Shown here piece after piece: positions 15,285-23,150 of a stretch of 35,407 nucleotides of DNA; position 1 is the first letter of the stretch, and each line of letters opens with the position of its first letter. The stretch covers positions 1 through 35,407 of the forward strand of contig LAKY01000066.1 in assembly GCA_000987045.1 (NCBI GenBank), in the 5' to 3' direction. The notes under the pieces were generated by a model. That model saw only the letters and a list, made by a program, of their open reading frames with translations, was not told where the DNA came from and did not search any database. The position numbers and the translations under genes are program-made. The stretch is from Clostridiales bacterium PH28_bin88. Its GTDB lineage: Bacteria; Bacillota; PH28-bin88.

Positions 15285-17057
15285 TTAATGAGTAAAAGGT
15301 AAAGTGAAATAAAAGGTACTCCCCCGGCCCGGTTCGCTGTCCACCCAGACCCGGCCTCCGTGGTTTTCCACGATGTGCTTGACGATGCTGAGACCCAGGC
15401 CGGTGCCGCCGGAATGGCGGGAGCGCCCCTTATCCACCCGGTAAAACCGCTCAAAGACCCGGTCCAGGTCGGGAGCGGGGATGCCGATCCCGGTATCCTT
15501 CACCCACACCTGCACCTCCTCGCCAGCCAGGGATCCGCCCATGGTAATTTCACCCCCGGCGGGCGTGTACTTGATGGCGTTGTCCACCAGGTTGGCCAGT
15601 ACCTGGCGCAACCGCTCGCGGTCCGCGGGTACCTCCGGCAGGTCCGGGGGAAACTCCATGCGCACGGTCATACATCCTTCCCTCAGCCCTGCCCCCAGTT
15701 CAGCCAGTACCTCCTCCGCCACTTCGTTCAGAGCCACCGGCCGTTTTTCCCCCACCACCCTGCGGGTTTCCAATTGAGACAGGTCTAACAGGTCCTTGAT
15801 GAGGTTAATCAGCCGCGTCGCTTCTTTGTCGATGATCCCAAGGAAACGCCGGACAGTGGATTCGTCTTCCAACGCCCCGTCCAGAAGGGTTTCCGTAAAT
15901 CCCTTGATGGCGGTGACCGGTGTCTTCAATTCATGGGATACATTGGCCACAAAGTCTGTCCGTACCTGCTCCAGTTTCCTCAAGGCACTTATATCATGCA
16001 TCACCAACAGCACCCCCGGCGCTAAGGGATCCTCCCCCGGAATGGTTGCCAGGTGCACCTGCAGCACCCGTTCTTCGGGATGCACGAGGCGTACCTCCAC
16101 CATCCCGGTACCACCGCTGGCAGCCACCTGCCGGATACGGTCATACAGGCCAGTATGCCGCAAAACCTCCAAAATATGCCGGCGGGACATTACCGCTTCC
16201 GGGAGGCCCAGGAAACGGGCTGCCGCCGGGTTGGCCATTTCCACGTTCCCGTAATGGTTGAGTACTATTACACCGCTCACCATGTGATGGAGGACAGCCG
16301 CCAGCCGCTGGCGGGAGGTGGAAAGTTCGCTCACCTTCGCTCCAAGGGTAGCAGCCATCTCGTTGACGGTGCGGGCCAGATCGCCGATCTCATCCCTTCT
16401 TCTCAGGTGCACCCGGTGGCGCAGGTTACCTGCAGCGATATTCTTCGCTGCTTTACCGATCTCCTCCAGGGGAGCGGTCAAGGATGACGCCAGCCGGAGG
16501 CTCAGAACTACGGAGACCAATCCGGCCACCAGGGTAGCGAGGCCGAGGAGGTTCCGCATCCGGCCCAGGTCAGCCCTAACCTTGGTATCCGGCAGCGCCA
16601 GGCGTACAACCCCGGCCACCCGTCCCGAGGCGTTAACCGGGACGGCTACATACATCATGCGGGTGTTCAGGGTGCTGCTCAGGCGGTAAGCGGTGCCCGT
16701 CCCACCGGCCATCGCTTCCTTAACCTCCGGCCTGTCACGGTGGTTTTCCATCCGGGCGGCGTCTTCATCACTGTCTCCCAGGACCACTCCGTCCGCCCGG
16801 ATGAGCGTAACCCTCACCTCTGCTTCCTGCCCCAGGCGATCCACAATCCTGTCAACGCCACCAACTCCGGCTTCCTCCTCCAGATAAGGAGCCAGCACGT
16901 GCACCGCCAGCTGCCCCTGGGAGAGCAGGCTGCTCTGCAGGTTGGTAAGCAAGTAGCCTTCCAACAACCACTGCAGAAAAGACCCCAGTATTACCAGCGA
17001 GACGCAAGCCAAAACCAGATATGTGAAAGTAACCTTGGCGCGGATACCTTTAAACAT
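15285..17057 (-). CDS. PhoR/PnpS-type membrane sensor histidine kinase (orphan)
   Basis: 590-residue sensor kinase. TM1 lies at about 10-32. An extracytoplasmic sensor of ~130 residues follows, then TM2 at about 168-188 and HAMP at ~190-240. A PAS domain (~248-355) precedes HisKA, with the phospho-accepting His near 375 in NVSHELKTPVTAIKG. The HATPase has N-box NLVDNAIKYT, G1 DTGIGIP and G2 HSGGTGLGLSIV. The architecture equals PhoR/PnpS and WalK. No response regulator gene is adjacent, so its partner is elsewhere. I choose the ATG at 17057 because AAGGAG is then 8 nt upstream. The ATG two codons earlier would leave only 2 nt. An extended -10 promoter lies at 17142-17150. Confidence 0.93.
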   Translation of the reverse strand: MFKGIRAKVTFTYLVLACVSLVILGSFLQWLLEGYLLTNLQSSLLSQGQLAVHVLAPYLEEEAGVGGVDRIVDRLGQEAEVRVTLIRADGVVLGDSDEDAARMENHRDRPEVKEAMAGGTGTAYRLSSTLNTRMMYVAVPVNASGRVAGVVRLALPDTKVRADLGRMRNLLGLATLVAGLVSVVLSLRLASSLTAPLEEIGKAAKNIAAGNLRHRVHLRRRDEIGDLARTVNEMAATLGAKVSELSTSRQRLAAVLHHMVSGVIVLNHYGNVEMANPAAARFLGLPEAVMSRRHILEVLRHTGLYDRIRQVAASGGTGMVEVRLVHPEERVLQVHLATIPGEDPLAPGVLLVMHDISALRKLEQVRTDFVANVSHELKTPVTAIKGFTETLLDGALEDESTVRRFLGIIDKEATRLINLIKDLLDLSQLETRRVVGEKRPVALNEVAEEVLAELGAGLREGCMTVRMEFPPDLPEVPADRERLRQVLANLVDNAIKYTPAGGEITMGGSLAGEEVQVWVKDTGIGIPAPDLDRVFERFYRVDKGRSRHSGGTGLGLSIVKHIVENHGGRVWVDSEPGRGSTFYFTLPFTH

Positions 17058-17141
17058 CCCCATTGCTCCTTAAAGTATGCTGTGATAAACCTTCGCTCAG
17101 TTTTTTGCCCCGGGTTGTCCGGGGCAGAAAGTTTCAACACT

Positions 17142-17150
17142 ATTATATCA
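17142..17150 (-). promoter_or_regulatory. Extended -10 promoter of the sensor kinase gene
   Basis: TGATATAAT on the minus strand is a perfect TGnTATAAT extended -10, about 85 bp before the start codon. No good -35 is seen at 17 bp. In the leader, an 8-bp hairpin TGCCCCGG / CCGGGGCA (about 17105-17126) follows closely. Confidence 0.45.
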
Positions 17151-17212
17151 GACCTGAGTGATTCAGAGGTAACAACTTCGCTGGTAAAACCACCACTCTT
17201 TCCTGAATGCAG

Positions 17213-17300
17213 TAAAGAAAACTTGGCTTGCGCCAAGCCTTTAGGCGCAGGCGGAAGCCTTAGTTGCACTTATGCCACAGAAAGTTACTTTCTGATGGTG
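17213..17300 (-). repeat. ~90-bp dispersed element, copy B (inverted)
   Basis: Reverse complement of the element at 5000-5090. It contains CTTGGC-TTGC-GCCAAG on this strand and AGAAAGTTACTTTCT, with small differences (one loop changed, ATA to T). It lies between the protease gene end and the sensor kinase. Confidence 0.8.
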
Positions 17301-17327
17301 TTAAAAAAACCTGTTGCCTGTTAGGTT

Positions 17328-18335
17328 CTAGAAATAAACGTCAATCTGCAGCAGTTCCATCACGTTTTGGATCCGGTTGCAGATGGTGCTGGAACTCGAC
17401 CCGGCGAATAAAAGGCCCACGGCGTTGTTCTGGTTATCCAGCACCAGTGACCCGCTGTCTCCGCCCTGGGACATTACGGTGGTGACAAACTGGTCCGTAA
17501 AAATCGCGTCGTCATTGTCGGTTACGCTTACCTTTAAGGTAGTCTGTACCGTCCGGACAGTGGCACTGTTAAGGCCGGTGGTACGGCCGCTTTTCTGTAC
17601 CGCCATCCCAGGCTTGACCTCAGTCACGCCTTTCACCAGTCCGATACCGATGATTTCCGGAGAGATAGCCTCGGGATTGATAGGTCTTGCCACCGCGGCA
17701 TCTACAGGGTTTTCACCTATAAAGCGCTTTTCCAGGTTTAGCCGGTAGTTGGGACGGATCAGTTGCAAGGCCCGGTTGCCAAGCCGTTCGGCGGCCCTCG
17801 CCGCCTTGCATTCAGTCGTGGTATACTCTTTCCACAGAGGGATAAATCGTTCCAGGTAGCCGATCACCTGTTCCATGCTGCCTCCATCGTGGCTTCCGGG
17901 CTGCAGGATGGGGTCACCTAGCTTCGCCCGGCCATCCCTGCCGTCGGTGGCGTTGGCCAGCACGTGATTATTGGACAGGATCAGCGGCATGCCGGACCGC
18001 CGGTCCCTGACCACCGCCCCAAAGGTCCCGGCTGTCACCTTATAGTGGCCTATGCTCACCCCGGGGTGGGCAGGCCGCTGAAAAGACTTCCGGTTTAAAA
18101 GACGCACCTCACCGATTTCAATGACGTCAGTAGGTACCTGACCCAAAGTTTTTGGTATCCGTTGTCCTCGCAACAGTTCTTTTTCCGGCATCTTTTTCTC
18201 CACCAGCACCACCACTGCCAGGTCTTCGGTCTCCTCACCACGGACCATTTTCCTTCCCTTGCCTACACCCACCACGTTGGGCAGTTGCATGAGCTGGGTT
18301 GTGTGGCGCTTCATCGCGCGGTCTATACGTTCCAC
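17328..18335 (-). CDS. Trypsin-fold serine protease-like protein (Nal1-like)
   Basis: 335 residues with a chymotrypsin-like catalytic triad readable in order: His124 in SNNHVLA, Asp212 in NPVDAAVA, and Ser294 in QGGDSGSLV. A ~100-residue N-terminal segment, with PNVVGVGKGRK and VVVLVEKKMPE, precedes the protease domain and is typical of a family annotated as trypsin-like or Nal1-like in soil and deep-subsurface bacteria. No signal peptide or membrane span, so it is probably cytoplasmic. The substrate is unknown. GTG start with GAGGAGAAA upstream. It is monocistronic, with repeat copy B downstream and a hairpin leader upstream. Confidence 0.8.
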   Translation of the reverse strand: MERIDRAMKRHTTQLMQLPNVVGVGKGRKMVRGEETEDLAVVVLVEKKMPEKELLRGQRIPKTLGQVPTDVIEIGEVRLLNRKSFQRPAHPGVSIGHYKVTAGTFGAVVRDRRSGMPLILSNNHVLANATDGRDGRAKLGDPILQPGSHDGGSMEQVIGYLERFIPLWKEYTTTECKAARAAERLGNRALQLIRPNYRLNLEKRFIGENPVDAAVARPINPEAISPEIIGIGLVKGVTEVKPGMAVQKSGRTTGLNSATVRTVQTTLKVSVTDNDDAIFTDQFVTTVMSQGGDSGSLVLDNQNNAVGLLFAGSSSSTICNRIQNVMELLQIDVYF

Positions 18336-18429
18336 GGGCTTTCTCCTCTCTCGCTAAAAAATTATTCGGGCAGAGTAATCCCTCTATGATCATATATTCC
18401 TGGCATTGCGCATTGGTGCGCCGCCTATT

Positions 18430-18462
18430 AAAAACAAAAGGGATGCCTTAGTAGGCATCCTC
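18430..18462 (-). terminator. Hairpin with T tract in the leader of the protease gene
   Basis: On the minus strand GGATGCC-TACTAA-GGCATCC is followed by CTTTTGTTTTT. It lies about 100 bp upstream of the protease start and downstream of no minus-strand gene, since the next gene on the right points away. It therefore looks like an attenuator in the leader or a remnant. Confidence 0.5.
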
Positions 18463-18583
18463 CGCAAGTCCTTACCTTCGTGGGTTTGTTTTATATCGCG
18501 CTCTATTCTAGCTGGCACTTGGAAGCTCAGGCGAATACTTTAATTATAAAAAATAATAAAATTGCAGGTAAGGGGGAATGAAA

Positions 18584-19108
18584 ATGGCCAAGATCGTGGT
18601 GAACCTGGCCTTACGGCGGTTATCATTCTATGTGCGAAACCAGCCGCTTGGCGATTATCCTGTCGCTATCGGGAAGCCGGAAACCCCCACACCCTCCGGT
18701 ACATATCAAGTGACTAATAAAATCGTTAACCCCGGGGGTATCTTGGGGAGCCGTTGGCTGGGCTTGTCCATTCCCACCGATGCCGGGCCCTATGGCATCC
18801 ACGGGACACCTCACCCCTGGACCATCGGAAAAGCAATCTCCAATGGCTGTATCAGGATGTATAACGACAATGTCGAAGCCATTTTCCCGCTCACACCGGT
18901 CGGCACCACGGTGGAAATCGTCTCCTGCGCCGCTGCTCCGGGAGAGAAACACCCGGCACCCGGCGCCAGGAAACACGTAGTGCGGTCCGGAGATACTCTC
19001 TGGCGTCTCTCGCGCCAGTACGGACTAAGCCTGGATGAACTATTGCGGGCCAACCCAGGAGTAGATCCGTTGAGACTGATGCCTGGCCAGGAACTGGTGA
19101 TACCTTAG
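18584..19108 (+). CDS. L,D-transpeptidase (YkuD fold) with C-terminal LysM
   Basis: 174 residues. The YkuD catalytic domain (about 1-118) has His73 in GIHGTPHPW and the nucleophile Cys89 in SNGCIRM. A proline linker leads to one LysM domain (about 130-174, VVRSGDTLWRLSRQYGLS). It would form 3-3 peptidoglycan cross-links or attach proteins. LysM anchors it to glycan. There is no signal peptide, as in B. subtilis YkuD, a spore-associated enzyme, but the domain order is reversed (LysM first in YkuD). The second of two close ATGs is chosen since GGGGG is then 8 nt upstream. It starts a plus-strand unit divergent from the protease gene. Confidence 0.92.
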   Translation: MAKIVVNLALRRLSFYVRNQPLGDYPVAIGKPETPTPSGTYQVTNKIVNPGGILGSRWLGLSIPTDAGPYGIHGTPHPWTIGKAISNGCIRMYNDNVEAIFPLTPVGTTVEIVSCAAAPGEKHPAPGARKHVVRSGDTLWRLSRQYGLSLDELLRANPGVDPLRLMPGQELVIP

Positions 19109-19206
19109 CATGGTTGTCTAAATCATTCTTTTCAAGCAGGGGTGGGATTTCGACCTCTAGCCCTGATTTTCCTGCAATTATTCCTGAATGCTGGTTCTTA
19201 TGGTGC

Positions 19207-19239
19207 AAAAAAAATAGCTATCAATTGATATTGATAGCT
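19207..19239 (-). terminator. Terminator after the Spo0E-like gene
   Basis: On the minus strand AGCTATCAA-TATCAA-TTGATAGCT is followed by an A then eight T residues. It begins right at the stop codon. Confidence 0.85.
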
Positions 19240-19475
19240 CAGGACTGCTTCCTCATATACGCTACCACCAGCTTGTCCAGTTCACAGCTTTTACGGTAGA
19301 CCTCTTCATCCTGTAGCGACCGCTTAATTTTGACCAAACGGGCCAGTTCCCTTTGTTTGGCCTTGATGGCTCTCATCAGGGCCTGCCGTTCCAAGGGCCA
19401 CCCCCCTTTTCCCCCAGACAGGGAGACCGCACAAGCCACAATGGCATATCCGGCGGTGTACAGTTTTGCCCCCAT
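19239..19475 (-). CDS. Spo0E-like aspartyl-phosphate phosphatase
   Basis: The C-terminal ~50 residues match the Spo0E/YisI/YnzD family of small helical-hairpin phosphatases that remove phosphate from Spo0A~P and delay sporulation. They contain IKAKQRELARLVKIKR, then the catalytic signature S-x-x-L-D in KSCELDKLVVAYM. The ATG at 19475 has a strong GGAGGGGAC site and gives 78 residues. A TTG at 19394 with AAGGGGGGTG would give 51 residues, the usual family size. If the long form is made, it has a 27-residue N-terminal extension with a short hydrophobic stretch (YAIVACAVSL). The promoter and a Spo0A box lie just upstream (19536-19579), so feedback control by Spo0A is likely. Confidence 0.82.
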   Translation of the reverse strand: MGAKLYTAGYAIVACAVSLSGGKGGWPLERQALMRAIKAKQRELARLVKIKRSLQDEEVYRKSCELDKLVVAYMRKQS

Positions 19476-19535
19476 TAAGTCCCCTCCTGTTCTTTCGTAC
19501 CGTTTGCCGGGGCTTTACTATATGTTGGGCGGGTA

Positions 19536-19564
19536 GTTGTACCTTGCCCTATATATAGTGTCAA
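19536..19564 (-). promoter_or_regulatory. Sigma-A-type promoter of the Spo0E-like gene
   Basis: On the minus strand, the perfect -35 TTGACA (19559-19564) and -10 TACAAC (19536-19541) are spaced by 17 bp. Transcription would start near 19529, about 55 nt before the start codon. Confidence 0.6.
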
Positions 19565-19572
19565 GAACTGTA

Positions 19573-19579
19573 TTCGACA
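19573..19579 (-). promoter_or_regulatory. Spo0A box
   Basis: TGTCGAA on the minus strand, an exact match to the seven-base Spo0A-binding core. It lies 8 bp upstream of the -35 of the Spo0E-like gene, a position suited to activation or to repression by RNA polymerase interference. One 7-mer alone could be chance; the setting makes it credible. Confidence 0.5.
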
Positions 19580-19641
19580 TATTCTGGTAATCTCCTGCCG
19601 GTTCACCCCTTTGTTGCAAAAAATTTACTGTTTTTTGAGGG

Positions 19642-19673
19642 AAAAATGCCATGTCGCTTGACATGGCATTTTT
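19642..19673 (-). terminator. Terminator after ypeB (symmetrical)
   Basis: Perfect 14-bp stem AAAAATGCCATGTC / GACATGGCATTTTT with loop GCTT. It has A and T runs on both sides, so it can work on both strands. It closes the sleB-ypeB operon. Confidence 0.9.
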
Positions 19674-19703
19674 CAGAATCAGGAAATATGTCAAATTTAC
19701 ATC

Positions 19704-21044
19704 TCACATTACGAGCTGTCCTCCCGGCAATTCCACCACCTTGAGGATCTGCTCCTCCTCGCCGGTGAGGGCGTTTATGTATACCAGGAAGGGATCGTTT
19801 CCTAACATGGCCTTAACCTCGTAGGTCAGTACCTCCTTGCCACCGTCCAGGGGGATAAGCGCTGGGCGCACCCGTTCCACCTTGAGGGAGGGGTTTACTT
19901 TACGGCGAACTTCCTGCTCCTTAATCCGGGGGGCCGGCAGTTGACGCTCATGGTGAGCCATCAGGTAGGGAACTGCGTCGAACCCGTTAACCCTACCGGT
20001 ATCCAGGGCTACCTTCACTTTAACCTGGTCAGGATAAATCAACACGTCACCCTGCTTATCGGCAAAAACGATCACCTGGGAGTTTTGCTGGCGGATACTG
20101 TAGGTGGGAACCATGGTGTCATAGCCCCGGGCCTTAAGAAATTCCTGAGCCCTCTCTAATGCCTGGTCACCGCGTAATTGAGGTTGACCCACCACCCGGC
20201 TGTCCAACAGCCAAACCACACGGTTGCCTTGTTTGCTTACGTCCACAGTGACACCCTCATTGTCAGGTCCTTGAAACCATACCTGCCAGGCCGGTATAGG
20301 GCCGCTGGCTACGCCGGTAGACGTGACGCGGTAGTTGGCCTGTTCAGGTACGTCGATAAACTCCCTGGCGGTTTTCACCGCCTCGTCCTTTGTCACGTTG
20401 GGCCCCTGTAATCCCTGGGGCACCCGCCTTTCCAGGTGGTCGGAGAAGGGGCCGTCGTACACGAGGTTGGGCATTTCTTCCATGCGCTTTTCTGTGTTGA
20501 CAAATCCGTCCAGCATTCCGCCCTCTGCCAGGGCGACCCGGGTGGGCTGTTTGGTCCAGGAGTCAATCCAGCGGAATCCGCCTCGAGCCATTTTGGCCTC
20601 AGTATCGTGCAACTCCCGGCTGAACTGGCCTACTTCGGTGTGAAGACGGCTCAGTTGGGCCAGCTGGTCTGCCGATAACCCACCACCACCGGCAATAGAA
20701 CGGGCCAGGGAATGGCTGTAGTCACCCACCTGGGCAAGAAACTTCCTGCTGGCGGAAAGGTTGACATCTTTAAAGGGTAACTGGGCCAAGGAGGATTGGG
20801 CATCCGAGGCCCGGCTCCATACCTCAGTCAGGTAGAGGACTCTCTGTCGCGGCGATCCCGCCGCCAGGCTTTTGGCCAGCAACACCTCGACCTGTTCCAC
20901 CTGGCCAACCACGTCGTAAAACTCCCGCTGGTAATTCGCCTCCAGGGCATAGGCCAGGCGGGTCTTGTTCAACCTTTCCCAGTACCCCCAGCCGGCGGTG
21001 GCCAGTAACACCAGGGCCAGGGCCGCCAGTAACCATCTACGCAT
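19704..21044 (-). CDS. ypeB: Germination protein YpeB
   Basis: 446 residues. An N-terminal membrane anchor (about 4-21, WLLAALALVLLATAGWGYW) is followed by the helical YpeB domain (NKTRLAYALEANYQREFYDVV). After GGFRWIDSWTKQPTRVAL come C-terminal PepSY-like repeats (TKDEAVKTAREFID, LRGDQALERAQEFLKARGY). YpeB and SleB depend on each other for stability in the spore, and YpeB inhibits SleB until germination. ATG start with AAGGAGGG upstream, 52 bp after sleB in the same direction, so the classic sleB-ypeB operon is intact. The terminator lies ~30 bp after the stop. Confidence 0.95.
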   Translation of the reverse strand: MRRWLLAALALVLLATAGWGYWERLNKTRLAYALEANYQREFYDVVGQVEQVEVLLAKSLAAGSPRQRVLYLTEVWSRASDAQSSLAQLPFKDVNLSASRKFLAQVGDYSHSLARSIAGGGGLSADQLAQLSRLHTEVGQFSRELHDTEAKMARGGFRWIDSWTKQPTRVALAEGGMLDGFVNTEKRMEEMPNLVYDGPFSDHLERRVPQGLQGPNVTKDEAVKTAREFIDVPEQANYRVTSTGVASGPIPAWQVWFQGPDNEGVTVDVSKQGNRVVWLLDSRVVGQPQLRGDQALERAQEFLKARGYDTMVPTYSIRQQNSQVIVFADKQGDVLIYPDQVKVKVALDTGRVNGFDAVPYLMAHHERQLPAPRIKEQEVRRKVNPSLKVERVRPALIPLDGGKEVLTYEVKAMLGNDPFLVYINALTGEEEQILKVVELPGGQLVM

Positions 21045-21096
21045 TAAATTCCCTCCTTGAATTTGTTAACGTCCTCCTAGCAGTAGATCGCGGTGG

Positions 21097-21813
21097 CTAG
21101 CGCGCGAAGACGTGTTTCCCGATGCGTACTACGATGTCACGGGTCCAAATCCACCTGTTGACTGGCTTGGCAGGGTTCCAAAAAAACAGGGAACCGTAGG
21201 TAGGATCCCACCCGTTCATGGCGTCCTGCGCCGCCCGCATGGGCGAGGACAGGTCTGTCACCCGCCAGACCAGCCCGTTGGAAACGCTCTCAAAAGCCAG
21301 CGGCTGGTAGACCACCCCGGGCAGTGTGTTTGGAAAGGAAGAAGCTTTCACCCGGTTGAGGATCACCGACGCCACCGCCACCTGACCCTGGTAGGGCTCA
21401 CCGCCCGCCTCCGCTGCCACTACCCGCGCCAGCAGGTTCAAGTCCTGGCTACCCGATACCCCGGTGGTGGGTTTGTAGTTTGCCGGAGCTGCCGCCGCCC
21501 TTGCCGGTCCTCCGGGGAGTCCCAGGGCCGCCCAGGTTTCCTCCCCTACCAGCCCGTCCACCGTCAGCCCGTTCAGTCGTTGGAACTCCCGTATCGCCGC
21601 CGAGGTTTCCGCGCCGAAAACTCCATCCACAGGGCCGTTGTAGTAGCCCCAGTCACTCAGTCTTGACTGGACCGCTCGCACGTCGGAGCCGGCGGTTCCC
21701 CAGTACAGGGTGGGAGCCTGGGCCCGCACGGCGGGCAGCCAGTAGTATCCGAGGAGTGCTGTCCCAGTAAGTATTGCCATGAGCAAGGTTGTCAGCATCA
21801 GCTTTTTTCGCAC
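21097..21813 (-). CDS. sleB: Spore cortex-lytic enzyme SleB
   Basis: 238-residue lytic transglycosylase that degrades cortex peptidoglycan at muramic-lactam sites during germination. A signal peptide covers about 1-32 (KKLMLTTLLMAILTGTALLGYYW, cleavage near VRAQA). The peptidoglycan-binding domain (about 40-98) has VQSRLSDWGYYNGPVDGVFG. The catalytic Hydrolase_2 domain (about 122-238) has the conserved Glu135 in VVAAEAGGEPYQGQ and ends NRWIWTRDIVVRIGKHVFA. GTG start with AAGGAGGAAG upstream. It heads the sleB-ypeB operon. A sigma-G-like promoter may lie at 21852-21881. Confidence 0.95.
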   Translation of the reverse strand: MRKKLMLTTLLMAILTGTALLGYYWLPAVRAQAPTLYWGTAGSDVRAVQSRLSDWGYYNGPVDGVFGAETSAAIREFQRLNGLTVDGLVGEETWAALGLPGGPARAAAAPANYKPTTGVSGSQDLNLLARVVAAEAGGEPYQGQVAVASVILNRVKASSFPNTLPGVVYQPLAFESVSNGLVWRVTDLSSPMRAAQDAMNGWDPTYGSLFFWNPAKPVNRWIWTRDIVVRIGKHVFAR

Positions 21814-21851
21814 AGGCAGTCTTCCTCCTTACATGATGGGGATTTCAACCC

Positions 21852-21881
21852 TATTTTGGTTGGATGGGCCAGTTTTTATAC
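21852..21881 (-). promoter_or_regulatory. Possible sigma-G promoter of sleB-ypeB
   Basis: On the minus strand GTATAAA (21875-21881), 16 bp, then CAAAATA (21852-21858). This is similar to forespore sigma-G elements (GNATA and CATnnTA), the regulator known for sleB in Bacillus. The -10 match is imperfect. Confidence 0.35.
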
Positions 21882-21999
21882 GACCCCCCCCGTAAGTCTG
21901 CCAGCGCGTAAATTTACCCCGAGGTAACACCATTTGAAAAGCAAATCATAAGATAAGATGAGGATAGAACGACTAACCCCACTATGAAGGGAGGACCGT

Positions 22000-22320
22000 A
22001 TGTTGTTTACCGTACTCAGCGACCCCCAGGTGGTTGCGGTCTTTCAAAGCATCAGGCCTTTCCTGGGTCCCACGGGGCAGATGGTTACAGACATGGCCCA
22101 GGCCCTGGGAGAACTTTTTGCCTCCGAAAGCAGTCAAAAGGCATATGAAGCATTTAGCCGGGTATGGACGGGGAACAGGGCGCACACCATGGAGGTGCGA
22201 GGGGCTACCCCCAACCTTGCCGTGCCATTCTATTTTTTAGTCCTCTACCCATTCCTGGCCGCAGCGGCGACAAAAGCTGCCGGACCTAATACTTCCCCCG
22301 ATCATGGAGGGAACGCGTAG
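22000..22320 (+). CDS. Hypothetical protein, 106 residues
   Basis: I recognise no family. The product is mildly amphipathic (DPQVVAVFQSIRPFLGP, VTDMAQALGELFASES). One hydrophobic segment near residues 75-93 (VPFYFLVLYPFLAAAAT) could be a membrane span or buried helix. It ends in a polar tail. The ATG has a strong AAGGGAGG site 5-6 nt upstream, so it is very probably translated. It is divergent from sleB and followed 137 bp later by another unknown gene in the same direction. The pairing next to germination genes suggests a spore role, but this is inference. Confidence 0.65.
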   Translation: MLFTVLSDPQVVAVFQSIRPFLGPTGQMVTDMAQALGELFASESSQKAYEAFSRVWTGNRAHTMEVRGATPNLAVPFYFLVLYPFLAAAATKAAGPNTSPDHGGNA

Positions 22321-22457
22321 AGCAGGAAAGTCGGCATTTATCAGGCCACGCCGTCGGGTGTGGCCCATTCTTTACCAGAGGTTATTATCGCTATTACCGT
22401 CAATAACATTGAATTGCCGGCATATATTTTAGGTAAGACACGGAGGAGGTGCCACCC

Positions 22458-22949
22458 GTGGAGAATAAAGAAAACAAGGAGAGCAAGATCGAGCCCCCCG
22501 TCAACCGTGACACCATGGCCGACTTTTTCCGGCTGCTTGACCGGCAGCCCGAAGAAAAACTCCCAGCCAACACCTTATTAGCTTTGCTGGCCCTGTACGA
22601 CTTGTCACAGATTATTTCTCATGTCGCCGGGGGTGCTCAATCGGACCGGAAGTCCCAGGCACAGCCTCTCCGGGACGCTCTGATGAGCATGCTGGCCGGG
22701 CAAGGGAATCCCAACATGGGTCTAAACGACATGGCACGTATGCTGGATACCAACCCCATGGCTGCCATGGCCGAAATGGCTCGCTCACTGGACCGGAACC
22801 CTGCGGCACTGATGAGTCTGTTAAGTATGCTAGCAGGGCCCGGGCCGGGAGGAGCCAGGCCTCCCATGCCCCCTACAACACCGGCAAGTCCTCAGGACCC
22901 CACCCGGCGTCCCGACGAGGGGAAGAGACAATTCGGCGGAAGCAAATGA
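22458..22949 (+). CDS. Hypothetical protein with repeated M-A-x(3-4)-L-D-x-x-P motifs
   Basis: 163 residues from GTG at 22458, with a GGAGGAGGTG site upstream (a GTG inside that site is not the start). The charged N-terminus leads to MADFFRLLDRQPEEK (20-34). A Leu-rich helix (LLALLALYDLSQIISHV) follows, then LMSMLAGQGNPN, MARMLDTNPMAAM, MARSLDRNPAALM and LLSMLAG, and a Pro/Gly-rich tail. The internal similarity suggests duplicated short helices with Asn-Pro turns. I know no family with this pattern. Followed by a terminator at 22979-23009. It is probably co-expressed with the 22000-22320 gene. Confidence 0.7.
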   Translation: MENKENKESKIEPPVNRDTMADFFRLLDRQPEEKLPANTLLALLALYDLSQIISHVAGGAQSDRKSQAQPLRDALMSMLAGQGNPNMGLNDMARMLDTNPMAAMAEMARSLDRNPAALMSLLSMLAGPGPGGARPPMPPTTPASPQDPTRRPDEGKRQFGGSK

Positions 22950-22978
22950 AACAAAGGACGGTGAAGGATACTGCTCCG

Positions 22979-23009
22979 GGCGGGGCGCTAACGGCGCCTC
23001 GCCTTTCTT
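22979..23009 (+). terminator. Terminator after the 163-residue hypothetical gene
   Basis: Stem GGCG-G-GGCGC / GCGCC-T-CGCC with a five-base loop, followed by TTTCTT. Confidence 0.7.
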
Positions 23010-23150
23010 GCACCATCAGAAAGTATAACTTTCTGTGGCATAAGTGCAACTAAGGCTTCCGCCTGCGCCTCAAGGCTTGCACCACAGGCATAAGTGCGAC
23101 TATGCCCATAAATGGGCAAGTCTTCTATAGCGCAAGCCAAGTTTTCTTTA
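23010..23150 (+). repeat. ~90-bp dispersed element, copy C (with internal insertion)
   Basis: Same beginning (GCACCATCAGAAAGTATAAC) and end (GCAAGCCAAGTTTTCTTTA) as copy A at 5000-5090. About 50 extra bases sit in the middle. They partly repeat the element itself (GGCATAAGTGCGACT echoes GGCATAAGTGCAACT), as if a nested partial duplication had occurred. Confidence 0.8.

Noticed and set aside
17104..17126. Terminator made by TGCCCCGG / CCGGGGCA
   Set aside because: No T tract follows on either strand; more likely a leader hairpin of the sensor kinase gene.
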